Below are positions 33,849 through 45,983 of a stretch of 64,000 nt of DNA, piece by piece. Made by a program: the position numbers and the translations under genes. This DNA is from Glycine soja (Eukaryota > Streptophyta > Magnoliopsida > Fabales > Fabaceae), in assembly GCF_004193775.1 (NCBI RefSeq), contig NC_041006.1:25534388-25598387 (forward strand). Reading direction: 5' to 3'. Below the pieces are notes generated by a model. It worked only from the letters and a program-made list of their open reading frames with translations. It was not told where the DNA came from and did not search any database. Within the stretch, counting starts at the first letter, position 1; each line of letters begins with the position of its first letter.

Positions 33849-34549
33849 TCATGTAGCTCCACTCCCTCCCAAGAAGTCAAGCAAATCGGCCATCTCCTCG
33901 TCCTCGTGGGCCTCCTCTCCATCGCCGGGAGCCTCTGGGGGCGCCTCTCCTGCTTGGGCCTCGGGCCAATCCCCGGTCCATGCGACCGCTGCCCTGAACT
34001 GGTCTGGAGTAGGGCATGAAAAAGAAGCAAAGCCCTGGCTCTGCATGCTGAGGCTCAGCTGGTACAGACAATCATGGGTCTGTACATGTGCCCGGTGGTT
34101 GGCCGCCTGCTGGCGAACCAAATGCCGTAAATACTGCTCCATGTCAAATGACCCGGCCGGGCCAGCCTGATGAGGTGGTGGTGGCGCCCCGGCGGCCTGT
34201 TGAGCATCACCCTGAGCCTGTCTCTGGATGCAGTACTTCTCAATAAAAGCCCGGGTGATGGCCAAGCATTGGCATAAAATTCGAGGACTATGTCTGGATC
34301 AAATTTGGCCATGGGGGTAACTAGTGATGCCCACCGCCGGCGACCTATCTCCTCCTGGAAATTAGTATACTCGTCGTCCCTGAGTTGGACGCGTCGCTCC
34401 CGGAGAAATGACCATCCCTTGATGGCTTCGAAGCGCTGCTGATGTGCAGCGCTCCTAAAGCGGTGACTGTCATACTCAGGAGCGGAACTAGTTCCTTCGG
34501 CCGCCTTTTCCTTCCTGGACCTCTTTGAGGCAAGCTTCCTCGGGGCCAT
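33849..34549 (-). pseudogene. Ogre III accessory ORF, putative plant transposon protein domain, deleted
   Basis: ATG at 34549, three bases after a splice acceptor, starts MAPRKLASKRSRKEKAAEGT, then EYDSHRFRSAAHQQRFEAIK, RDDEYTNFQEEIGRRRWASL and FDPDIVLEFYANAWP. At about 34261 an internal deletion of several hundred bp removes the central domain and shifts the frame to ITRAFIEKYCIQRQAQGDAQ. A proline/alanine-rich part and the acidic end DEEMADLLDFLGGSGAT stop at 33849. It is the same family as 50951-52235 (FYANAW, IEKYC, MADLxDxLxGG). It has a basic N-terminus and no visible signal peptide. Sense to gag-pol and downstream of integrase. Function unknown. The deletion makes this copy defective. 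Confidence 0.8.
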
Positions 34550-34552
34550 TTC

Positions 34553-35757
34553 CTGCGAAGGCAAACATTTGGAAAGTTAGTTTTACCAAGAAATGCTACT
34601 CTTAAAACAAAAATGGCATACAACCTCCTCCAATAAACACAAACATCAATGTAAATTTAGAGCAAACTCATACACATACTTCCTTATGAACATTCACTCG
34701 CACAAGATATTCTTCTACCTAAGAAAAATGCACCCATGCACAATCAAGGCACCTTCGTTACCTAGATTATTTATATGTACTTCCAAGGTGTATTTGCTAC
34801 CTACATCACATGCACTTCCTTGGCTAAATTTACATACATGCATACTCAAAGCATTTTGGCTACCAAAAATTGCACACGTGCATATTCTGGTATTTCTAAT
34901 ACCTATGCATATACAAACTTTGTGATGAATCTTGGCTATCTACACAATAAGGTGCTACATTTCATGCTTTATTCAAGTGTTTTTGCTACCTAAAGCCGCA
35001 TGCAAATTCAAATATGTTTTCTTTTGCTGACTAAAATTGCATTCAAATTAAAAGGTATCTTTGTAAGGTATTTTCTTTACATAACATGCAACATATATAT
35101 ATTTTTTGTGAGACATTTTGACTACCAAAAATTACATGTACATACATCCAAGTATTTTGCTACCACACCCAAAGTGTAAATTGCCAAAGGTATTTTTCTA
35201 TCTATTCTAAACCTACACATTTATGATGAGCAAAATTCCTAAACATCTAGGCGTAGGGAAATTATTGTAGCGTGGCTCATAGCTGATTGCTGGCCAAAAA
35301 GGGTAACTTTACCCAATATGCACCCCCTCTTGTGTTCTTTTGCATAAAAACTTTGGTTCCTAGGCCTAGGATATATGTGGGGCAATTACTCTAGCCCTTT
35401 CGAAACTGAATGCATGTCCCAAAAAATAGAAAATATGTGCAAACCAAATTGCCCCATGGGTTGTTTCCCTACGAAAATCACGCGCTAATGCCATTGAGGC
35501 ATTTCACCGAACACTTGGTGGGCGCGCGTTTAGGCATCAATAGCAAGAGAACGGGGACAATGTGGCATTTCCCATTGCTTCAAAATGCATTATAGGCCTA
35601 GGGCCATCTCATACAAACCCCCAATTCAACCCAATCAAGCAAGAAAACAAACCAAAATTGCCCCACATATTTGAGCACATTCCCACAATTTAGAGCACCA
35701 AAAGGAGATCAAAATACACCAATGAAAAGCTAGAAAGCTTAAGGATCGAATACTTAC
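34553..35757 (-). other. Putative 5'-UTR intron of the Ogre III accessory gene
   Basis: On the minus strand ACAA|GTAAGTATTC at 35757 and GCCTTCGCAG|GAAATG at 34553 bound 1205 bp of AT-rich sequence without an ORF. Donor context and position match the intron in Ogre I. Confidence 0.6.
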
Positions 35758-35905
35758 TTGTTGGTGATGAATAAAAGCGCAAAACGGAATTGAAGAATGT
35801 GAAAAGTAGAGATCCTAGGGCTGCAAACTCGTAAATTCCGTGGGTATGGCTTTTGAAAAGGGGGAAAAGAAGTTTTTGAATGTAAAAACGTCCTCCCTTT
35901 CGTCA

Positions 35906-35964
35906 CTTTTATATTTTGGTGCAGGGGTTGCTCGCCCAGGCAAGCTCAGCTCGCCCAGGCGAGC
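35906..35964 (-). promoter_or_regulatory. Putative internal promoter of the Ogre III accessory gene
   Basis: In element sense two palindromes (GCTCGCCTGGGCGAGC and GCTTGCCTGGGCGAG) are followed by TATAAAAG at 35913-35906. A leader of about 150 bp leads to the GTAAGT donor at 35757. In the Ogre LTR the same palindrome precedes the TATAAATA box. Confidence 0.6.
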
Positions 35965-36657
35965 TAACCTGCACTTTTTTTTTTTTTTGAGAGGAACATT
36001 AACCATGTCCCCTCCTTCCTTATGGGTTAGCGTTTTGCCTATTTGAGCCTACTTAAGTTAGAATTAGGCGTTAATTACTAAAAACAAACAATGGTAGTAA
36101 AATACTGTGAATTCAAAGGATACTGGGCTGCCTTGCGCGACGTTCTTCGCTTGTTTAGCGCAGAGAAGGGGCAACGATCGGTCGGTCGTGACCCCATCCC
36201 CATTTGCATCCGTTCCTAAGTACCTGCAAGTAATAAACAACCAGGTATGGCCAATCTTGACCGCGTCGTTGTCTTACCTTGATTGGTTTCTGCTGTTCAT
36301 GTTTTGTCCCTACCCCAGAAGGTAGCTCAAGATGATCCTGCCCCTGTTTTACCACAACAATATGCATGCGTATGCGTATGCATGAATGTTTTCAAACGCA
36401 GCAAATTTTAGTGAAAGTTGGTTTAGGTTCAATTTTAATTAAGCGCTTGGGGCATCCCATGAACTGAGCGGAAGGGCTCAGGTGATCACAAATTAACGCA
36501 AGGTTTGAAACCAACGTGAGAACTAAAGCCTCGAATCCACGTTCATTTCTTTAAAAGATTGTAACGAGAGATACTGTAGACGGGGAATCCCTGGGGGAAA
36601 TCCAGAAAACAAATAAAGATAAAGAACATGCAACGACATCCTTAATTGCCCCATATT
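35965..36657 (-). other. Ogre III region between pol and the internal promoter
   Basis: A T-run (35977-35989) and otherwise no gene. It is Ogre 3' non-coding sequence. Confidence 0.5.
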
Positions 36658-39600
36658 CTAAGCATAATATCGCTTGACGACATCAGAATTCACGGGTGAA
36701 GGTAGCTCTTCGCCATCCATGTTGGTAAGCACCAGGGCTCCTCCGAAAAAAGCCCTCTTCACAACGAAAGGCCCTTCGTAGTTTGGGGCCCATTTTCCTC
36801 GATTGTCCTTGACAGCATGGGACATTTTCTTTAGCACAAGGTCTCCCTCATGGAACTTGCGCAAGCGTACCTTCTTGTCGAATGCACTCTTCATTCTTTG
36901 CTGGTACAAGCGCCCATGACTCATGGCCGTTAAGCGCTTACCCTCAATGAGGTTGAGCTGGTCATAGCGCGTTTGAGCCCACTCTGATTCCTTTAATCTG
37001 GATTCTGCCAAGATCCTTAATGACGGGACTTCTACCTCAAACGGTAACATAGCCTCCATCCCATATACCAATGAGAATGGCATTGCCCCAGTTGACGTTC
37101 GTACTGAAGTTCGGTAACCGTGTAACGCGAATGGGAGCATTTCGTGCCAATCTCTGTATGACACGGTCATCTTTTGGATAATCTTTTTGATATTCTTATT
37201 GGCCGCTTCCACGGCTCCATTCATCTTTGGCCGGTAGGGTGTGGAATTGTGATGCTGGATTTTAAACTCCTCGCACATTCCCCCCATCATCTTGTTATTC
37301 AGGTTGGTGCCGTTGTCCGTGATAATCTTCCTAGGCAAACCATATCGGCAGATGATCTCTTTCTTAATGAACCTGACCACTACACCCCTCGTTACATTGG
37401 TGTATGAAGCCGCCTCGACCCACTTGGTGAAATAATCTATCGCTACGAGGATGAAGCGATGACCATTCGAGGCCTTGGGCTCAATGGCCCCGATGACATC
37501 TATTCCCCACATGGAGAAAGGCCAAGGGGCGGACATGACATTCAGAGGATGCGGTGGAGCATTGACATTATCTGCGAACGCTTGACATTTGTGGCATTTC
37601 CTTACATGGACACAACAATCACTTTCCATGGTAAGCCAGTAATAACCTGCTCTTAGGATCTTCCTGGCCATAGCATGCCCGTTGGCGTGCGTTCCAAACG
37701 AGCCCTCATGGACTTCCTCGATCATGTGATTCGCCTCCCTGGCATCCACACACCGCAGGAGTGTCATGTCGTGGTTTCTCTTATACAGTATGCTTCCGCT
37801 CATGAAGAAACCAGCCGCCAACCTTCTCAATGTCCTCTTATCATTGTCGGCAATCTCTGGCGGGTATTCTTTGCTTACGACATATCGCTTGATGTCGAAA
37901 TACCAAGGCTTACCGTCCCATTCCTCTTCTACTTGGCAACAATGTGCGGGTTTGCCACGACACCAAAATTCAATGTAGGGTAGATCCCCGTGCGGCGTTA
38001 GCTGGAACATAGACGCCAAAGTAGCAAGCGCATCCGCCATTTGATTTTCCTCGCGGGGAACATGATGGAAAGAGATCTCATCAAAGGTCTTAGCCAATTC
38101 CTTGATATAGGCTTTGTAGGGTATCAGCTTGGGATCTCTAGTTTCCCATTCCCCTCTCAGCTGGTGGATTACCAACGCTGAGTCGCCGTACACCTTGAGT
38201 AGTTTGACATTGGAGTCAATCGCTGCCTGGACGGCCAGGGCACATGCTTCATATTCGGCCATGTTGTTGGTGCAGTCGAATCCTAGCCTGGCTGTGAAAG
38301 GTACACATTGACTGTCCGGAGAGACCAATACTGCTCCAACGCCATGGCCTAGAATGTTTGACGCTCCGTCAAACCATACGGTCCATTTGTCCCGATCTTC
38401 GTCCAATTTTTCCTTAAACAAGGCCATGATATCCTCATCCGGGAATTCAGGGTGCATGGGCTGATAGTCGTTAAGAGGCTGCTGAGCCAAATAATCTGCT
38501 AAGGCGCTTCCTTTTATCGCCTTTTGGGTGACGTAAACTATATCAAACTCGGATAGCAGGACTTGCCACCGGGCGATTCGTCCTGTGAGAGCTGGCTTCT
38601 CAAAGATGTACTTAACCGGGTCCATCTTGGATATCAACCAGGTAGTATGGCTCAGCATGTACTGCCTTAGGCGATGGGATGCCCATACTAAAGCACAACA
38701 TGTTCTTTCGAGCAAGGAGTAATTCATTTCACAGATCGTGAACTTCTTACTTAGGTAGTAAACAGTGCGCTCTTTCTTTCCGGATTCGTCATGTTGCCCC
38801 AGCATACACCCCATTGACTCGTCCAAGATTGTCATGTACAAGATGAGAGGCCTTCCAGGTACTGGTGGCATAAGCACAGGGGGATTCATAAGACACTTCT
38901 TGATCCTTCCAAAAGCCTCTTGGCAATCCTCATTCCAGCGATCAGTTTGGTTTTTGCGTAAGAGCTTGAACAACGGCCCACAAATGGCGGTCAGTTGCGA
39001 TATGAATCTGGCAATATAATTCAAGCATCCCAGGAAGCCTCGGACTTGCCTCTCAGTACGGGGTTATGGCATCTCAAGGATGGTCTTCACCTTTTCGGGG
39101 TCTACCTCTATCCCTTTCTGGCTCACGATGAAACCAAGCAATTTCCCTGATTTGACCCCAAAGGTACACTTGGAGGGGTTCAACCTTAATTGATATTTCT
39201 TAAGCCTTTCGAACAACTTCCGCAAGTTGACAAGGTGTTCTTCCTCGGATTTAGATTTAGCAATTATGTCGTCCACGTAGACCTCGATCTCTTGATGCAT
39301 CATATCATGGAACAAAGCTACCATGGCTCGTTGATAAGTTGCCCCGGCATTCTTGAGTCCAAAGGACATCACCTTGTAACAAAACGTCCCCCACAGGGTG
39401 ACGAAGGTAGTCTTTTCCATATCCTCTGGCGCCATCTTTATCTGATTGTAACCGGAGAAACCGTCCATGAAGGAAAATAAAGCGAAATTGGCCGTGTTAT
39501 CTACGAGGATATCGATGTGTGGCAAAGGAAAATTCTCCTTGGGACTGGCCCGATTCAGGTCCCGATAATCCACACACATTCGTACTTTCCCATCTTTCTT

Positions 39601-40105
39601 AGGGACCGGTACAATGTTGGCAACCCATTCTGGATACCGAGCGACGGCCAGAAAACCAGCGTCAAATTGCTTCTTCACTTCTTCTTTTATCTTCAAGGAT
39701 GTTTCGGGCTTCATCCTTCTCAGTTTCTGCTTTACCGGGGAACACTCGGGATTTAGAGGTAATCGGTGCTGTACAATGTCAGAACTCAAACCAGGCATAT
39801 CTTGGTATGACCAAGCAAAGATGTCTTGGTAGTCTCTTAGCAGGATTATTAATTCTTCACGGATAGGTGCGGTAATACCTGTGCCTATCTTTACTTCCCT
39901 TTTTCCACTGCCAATTCCCAAGTCTACTAGTTCTGTTTCTTCTTGATGAGGCCCCATTTCTTGGTCCTCATGGGCGACTATCCTTTCTAATTCTGGGGGA
40001 AGTCTCACATCCTCATTCCCTTCATCTTCCGTTTGATTCGTTTCTTGCTCGAAGTTGATAGGCGGGTCCCAGGTATTAGTACCTTCGGGGGACTCGTCAT
40101 CGGAT
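36658..40105 (-). pseudogene. Ogre III pol: RT, RNase H, second RNase H, integrase
   Basis: This is exon 2 of the gag-pol gene, in frame after the intron. RT has CVDYRDLNRASP and the catalytic box VYVDDIIAKS (39279). RNase H (MNYSLLERTCCALVWASHRL) is followed by the archaeal-type RNase H typical of the Tat/Ogre lineage, with acidic residues in WFDG, NMAEYEA, YGDSA and MADAL. Integrase has the HHCC finger (H ... H, CHKC) and the catalytic D,D35E set in GIDVIG, ITDNGTN and GAVEAAN. The C-terminus SDVVKRYYA ends at 36658. A single TAA at 39066-39064, between RT and RNase H, interrupts about 1150 codons. All catalytic residues are present, so only that stop disables it. Confidence 0.92.
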
Positions 40106-40283
40106 CTGCCGTTTCAGAAATAAAGAAGTAAACATGCAAATGGATGAGAATGGGTAGAGATGTAGGAACAGATGAAGAAAGATCCTGGTATTATAAATTT
40201 AAAACAAAAGACACAAAGCCTTAACAAAAGAAACTCTAAAGCCTAGGCCTAACTATAGAGTTTTTAAAACCGTAAAGGTTTAC
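40106..40283 (-). other. Ogre III protease-RT intron
   Basis: GTAAAC at 40283 and ACGGCAG at 40106 bound 178 nt with a T-rich 3' half. Splicing is phase 2 (AT|A) and joins the protease frame to pol. Without splicing, the TAA within the donor (40282-40280) ends the gag-pro protein. An intron at this place is known in Ogre elements and could set the gag-pro to pol ratio. Confidence 0.8.
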
Positions 40284-43200
40284 ATTATGCTCGTTGCGTA
40301 AATGTCGGGGCGTTCCTCCACTCGCCAATTTCCCAGCTGGAAATCAGGAGGGCATGGTCGTACCAAATCCAACGTACTCGGAACATCATCTTCGTGTATT
40401 GCGACCACTTGACCTTCGTCCCCCAGACCCGCGCTTATAAAGCTTCTACTTATGTGGCAGGGCGAGCTTCCTTCACTTTCTTGTCTCAACCGCGAGCTTT
40501 GACTACCGCTCTTCCTTCCTGCGATGCTTCTCTTTATATCTGCCTGAGTGGGCTTATAGCCTAAACCATACTTCCCACGATTTCCTTTGGCATTTATCAG
40601 GCTAGTTATGCCGTTGTTGTCTTTGCCTAAACCCATTCCGGGTTCGTAACCGTTCCCCAACATAACTCGGGCCATCATTACTGCTGCATCGGACAAGCAA
40701 GGCTGCCCAGAGAAGGAGTCCACGGAGGAAATGCTTACCACCTCAAAAGACTGGAAAGCGATTTCTAATGACTCCTCTGCGGCTTCCACATAAGGCATAG
40801 AGGATGGGTAGCTCACCAAGATGTCTTCCTCGCCTGATACGATGACCAGATGCCCTTCCACTACGAATTTCAACTTTTGGTGGAGTGTAGAGGGAACAAC
40901 TCCCACTGAGTGGATCCACGAGCGCCCCAACAGACAGCTGTAGGGGGGGTTAATATCCATTATCTAGAAGGTAACTTGACAGGTGTGAGGGCCTATCTGT
41001 ACTGGGAGATCGATCTCCCCCCTTACCTCTCGGCGGGTGCCGTCGAAGGCACGAACCACCATTGAACTTGGCTTTAGGTGGGAAGCATTGAATGGTAACT
41101 TCTCCAAAGTGCTCTTAGGCATCACGTTTAAACTGGAACCATTATCGATGAGCACTTTGGCTACGATATGGTCCATACACTTGACTGATACGTGCAAAGC
41201 TCTATTATGCCCTCTCCCCTCGGCGGGGATTTCTTCTTCGGCGAAGGCGAGATAGTTGTTGGCAGTGATATTATTGACCAGCCCTCCGAAATCTTCTACC
41301 GAGATGTCTTGGGCCACGTGGGCCTCGTTCAGAACTTTTACTAGCAGAGCCCGATGAGGCTCGGAGCTCATGAGTAACTCCAACAGCGAGACCCTGGCTG
41401 GAGTTTTGTTGAGCTGTTTGATAACCTTGAATTCGCTCTGCTGAATTATACGGAGGAACTCACTGGCTTCCTCTAGCGACACCTCCTTTTTACCATCCTT
41501 TTTCTCCGGAAGACCTTTCGCCGGAATATCTTTATTCGAAGCGTGGGGCGCTTCACCATCTTGTTCCTCCACCACTTTTCCTTTCCCCTTGACGTTCGCG
41601 GGTTGGACTGGTAGGTCCGGAGGCGCAAACACACGACCGTTACGGGTCACACCACTCAGTCCCGTGATATTTGTTACCTTAGCCGACAACGAGCTGACGT
41701 CGGTGGCTTCTTCTTCCTTCCCCCTTGGAGGTGTATATCTCCATGGGACTGCGTGGCTATTTTGGTATGGGAAAGGAACAGGTTTAGCTGCTAAGGGGTG
41801 TCCGGGCTTTTGCGAAGCTGTGCCCTTGGTGAATTATATCACCAAGGGTTTGGGCTTCGCAACACTGCTCCCATCCGTGGACTGCATACATATATGCTGC
41901 TCCTCTCTTCCTTCACTGCTAACTTCCAGTCGACCTTGATCTATCATTTGCTGTAACAATTCCTCTACTCCCAAACACGTTTCCATGTCATGCAGCTCGC
42001 CGGAATGCAGCAAACAGGAATCCTCCTTACGCCCACTATGAGGAATCACACCTCCCTTTTGTAGGGCCTCAAAGATAAACCTCCTAGGGGTTGCCACATC
42101 CTTTAAAGGTTTAGACCTGCGCGGCCTATCAGACTCAACGACGTTAACCACTCCCCCTCCATGATTGGCGAGCGGGTTGGTTCTCACATTGGGCCGATCC
42201 TCTTGGAAAGTCAGCCATCCAGCATCTATCAAATGTTGGACCTTGTATTTAAGGGCCAAGCATTTTTCAATGGAATGCCCTGGGACACCCCCATGGTACT
42301 TGCAAGTTGCGTTAGGGTCATACCACTTTGGGAAAGGGGGTTGGAGGACCTTTCCGGGAGTTACCACGGCCAAATGGTTGGCGATGAGGGACGGCAAGAG
42401 GTCTTCGTACGTCATTGGGAGTGGGGTGAATTCTTGAAATGGCCTCGGAGGGAAGTTCCTTATTGCGTTGGAATTACCGGCCGGGCGAGTTGTGTTCGGA
42501 GTTGGAACTTGGGGAGCTTCCCTCTGGGTAGGTGCCTTAGGCTGCACAGGTGCTGAACTAGAGGCGTTCCCGGTATGAGCCGAGAAGCTCGAGTGATGTT
42601 GCGCGTACTGATGGGTACCATGAGGTGTCTGTGGGGGTTTGACCCACACGGGTGTTGAAGAGACGGCATGGGCATCTCCTTCCTTTCTTTTTGCCCCCGT
42701 TCTCCCGATTCTTTTGGCATTCGCACTCGTGGAGGAAACATAATCGAACTTTCCTCTTTTCAACCCTACCTCGATTCTTTCCCCGGCGAACACTAGGTCC
42801 GCGAAGCTGGACGGCATGTAACCTACTAGCTTCTCATAGTAGAACACTGGCAGAGTGTCTACCATCATGGTGATCATCTCTCTCTCAACCATGGGAGGAG
42901 CCACTTGTGCCGCCAGGTCTCTCCACCACTGTGCATATTCTTTAAAGGTTTCGCCCTCTTTCTTGAACATATTCTGCAGCTGAGTGCGATCGGGAGCCAT
43001 ATCGGAATTGTACTGATATTGCCTTAGGAAGGCAGTAATCAGATCCTTCCAAGTACGGATACGGGAAGCTTCCAAATTAGTGTACCAAACTACCGCGGCT
43101 CCGGCCAAGCTATCTTGAAAAAAGTGTATTAATAGCTTCTCATCCTTAGAGTGTGCGCCCATCTTGCGACAGTACATCTTGAGATGGTTTTTGGGACAAG

Positions 43201-43882
43201 TCGTCCCTTTATACTTGTCGAAGTCCGGTACTTTGAACTTCGGGGGGATAACAACATCGGGTACTAAGCAAAGGTCCGTCATGTCTGCGAACGGATAGTC
43301 CCCAAATCCTTCCACGGCTCTCAATCTCTCCTCGAGGAGATCGAGCTTCCTCCTTTCTTCAGTTGCTGGGGGCGGTCCTTCTGTGGACAAAACTATTGGT
43401 TGTGTCGTGATGTTGGGCTGAGGCAACGTGCTGGGTGCCGGCCCTTCGGGGATCGGGGGATAGAACTCGACATCCCTTTGAGCATAGTCTTGAGGGTCTT
43501 TGTGGACCTCGTCGGGCTATTGAGGAGGCTCTCTTTCAAGGACGGGAGAAGCAATATGGCCCGCATCGTCTTGCAGGACGGGTGGTGAGTAGTTGGGCGG
43601 CAATCCATAAGGGTAAGCCGCTCGGTTGTATCCCAGATGAGGGTTGCCATCGTGCCCCAGTGTGTCCCTTCCCCGTCCTACTATGTTTGAGGGAGGATGG
43701 TGCGCAGTTGCCAAGAGAGTTGGGTCTGCTTCGGCAGCCAAACTGACAGCGGCAGCGGTGGCCACGTTTTTCTCCATGAGCTGCCTCATTCCTAACATGG
43801 CCTCCATCATGGAAGCCATCTGATCTTTCAGAGCCGACATGTCGGCTTTCATCTGTTCCTGTGTCTCCTCTTGATCACCCAT
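40284..43882 (-). pseudogene. Ogre III gag-protease with G-patch
   Basis: ATG at 43882 starts MGDQEETQEQMKADMSALKD. Gag has YGLPPNYSPP, FKVPDFDKYKGTTCPKNHLK, LAGAAVVWYTNLEASRIRTW and FKEYAQWWRDLAAQ. Two knuckles have His where the second Cys is usual: CKYHGGVPGHSIEKC (42304) and CLLHSGELHDMETC (42016). The retropepsin site is VLIDNGSSLNVMP (41146), with DNG rather than DTG/DSG. A G-patch (NGYEPGMGLGKDN, KYGLGYKPT) follows near 40680-40550. One frame runs through to the intron, with three stops: TAG 43519, TAA 41836 and TAG 40966. The last is CAG in most relatives, as I recall, which suggests C-to-T decay. Confidence 0.9.
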
Positions 43883-44159
43883 CGTTCGAGATTTGGATCT
43901 GGTGCGATAGGGATGCCTTGTGGCGCGTTTAGTTATGGTGTTTTTCCCCAAAAAACCAAACGTGAGGAGTGGGTAAAGAAAGAAAAGAATGCATGCTAGA
44001 GATAAAATGCAGGAGTGATTTGATTCGCACAAGCTTTTTGGAGTAGGAACATGGGACCAACTCATTTTATTTCAGAAAGTCGTATCTAGTCAAGGTCTGA
44101 GAGACCATACAAGTTTTCTAGCGATTTCTAATTAAGTGGGCCATTAAGTCTATCATATG

Positions 44160-45983
44160 CTAACAATAGCCGAGAAGCCCATGAATTTCTTCGGGGGCGG
44201 AGTAGGTGTCCGCCATTGCCTTGGCCTTGGCTAACAATCGGGGAAGTTCTTGACTCCCGTTCAAGGTAAGGGCAAACCGATCCATCCACATGGTTGCCTC
44301 TTGGTGTAAAGAGTCGATCACCCTTCCTCTAGCCTTTTTTTCCGCGTATACTTGGGCATACTCGTCCGCGACCCTATGCTCGTGAGCCGTGGCTAGACCT
44401 AACTCTTCTTGGTACTTGGCGATGATAGCTAGCATGTTGGTCTCCGTCTTGCATAAACGCTGAGACAAGCTCCTTTTGGACCTTGAACAGGCAACTAACT
44501 CCTCTTTCAAGACCATGCTATGCGCTCGCGACTGGTCCCTCTCTTCCCTTCGCAGCTTGAGTTCATTGTTGCTACCCCACAGAGCTCCGCGAAACTTGTT
44601 ACGGCCATACTATTCCTTGCGAGCCCTCTTGGCCTCTTGTTCAAGGGCTCTTGCGGTAGTCGCATTCTCTTCCTGTAATCTGGCACACTCCTTCCGGATG
44701 TGTGTAGTGGCCAACTTGAACTTCTCCTTGGCAAGTTTCGCCTTTCCTAACTCGCTTTTGAGAGCTTGGACTTCTTCGTCCTCTTCCGGTGCTTCGAAAC
44801 TCTCTTCGCTGACGACTTTTAACTTGGCGAGCCAATCTAAACCTCGTATATGAACTTTCAGCCATTCATGATAACCACCAATGATGCCGTTACGAATGCC
44901 CCTAAGTTCTTGATCTTTCCTTAACGGGGTTTCCCATGCCTTATGGATTCTTTGTATAGCCTTGAAATTTTGCGCGCCGAAATCCCTCACAAGGAAAGGA
45001 GACATGCTTTCTTCCACCGGTGCTCCCCTCATGGGGTACCCTAGTTGTCTTATAGCGAGCGCGTGATTGTAGTTAATACAACCCCTCGTCCCTATTAGCG
45101 AAATGTTTGGGTACCCTTTACACGAGAAAAGGACTCCCTTCTTTCCTTCCTTCCATCGGGGGAACCAATTGATTGTTCTACCTCCTACACCAGCCAAAAG
45201 TTGGTCCCAATCTATTCTTCTCTTTTCAGCACACGAGCGATGGCTTTGGAGCGGACATGGATGCCTAGTGTCTTGCAGGAATAGGTGCGAAACCATCCAA
45301 ACACAGAGAGCGGGCAAGCAACAGATGATCTGTGCGCTACTCTTCTCGCACCTTCGGTCAAATGTGTCAAATAAATCTGCCAAGACAGCTACCACCGGAC
45401 TTTCCTTGCTATGGTGGTATGCAAGGAAAGCGTCGATTGCTGCTAGGTCCACCAAACCATCTACGTTTGGAAAGAGGACGACCCCAAAAATTAGCAATGC
45501 TAACACATCCATAAACGGGACCCAATCTCCTTGACTGGCCATACCCCTCGCCTTATCTTCTAGGTACTTCCGTGGTAGGCCCGCTGTGCCGTTTCGAGTC
45601 TGTTTTATGCGGTCCAAACCTCTTGCTGAATCCTTGACCACAGTTGCAATTCTGCTCAAAGAGGGGAGACAACCGGAGAAAAGATATGGTTTTCTTCCCC
45701 CGAGAGGACATCCTAGAATCTCCTCAAATTCTTCAATGGTCGGTACCAATTGGAAGTCTCCGAACGTGAAGCATCTCAAAGGTTGGTCGTAGTATTGGGT
45801 GAGTGATGCAATGGCTTCTATGGATACCTCTGCTATGGTCAACTCTAAGATCTTTCCGTAAGTCTTGCGGAAGGCTTGCATTTGGAGAGGTTCCATCAAC
45901 CGCCCTAATTCCTTGATGCTGGTGGTATCTAGGCCTTTAACCTTGACTTGGTAAAACCTCTTGCCGGTTTGATTTGTCCCCAT
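44160..45983 (-). pseudogene. Ogre III ORF1 (upstream of gag)
   Basis: A 608-codon frame starts at ATG 45983 with MGTNQTGKRFYQVKVKGLDT and ends LGYC at 44160. One TAG (44612-44610, in ARKE|stop|YGRNK) interrupts it. The N-terminal 330 residues have YGKILELTIAEVSIEAIASL, YYDQPLRCFTFGDFQLVPTI and EEFEEILGCPLGG, recalling the plant mobile domain fold, then RGCINYNHALAIRQLGYPMRG. The last 250 residues are Lys/Glu-rich and probably coiled coil. This is the extra ORF of Ogre elements (DUF7745 as I recall). Its function is unknown. It precedes gag by about 280 bp on the same strand. Confidence 0.85.
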
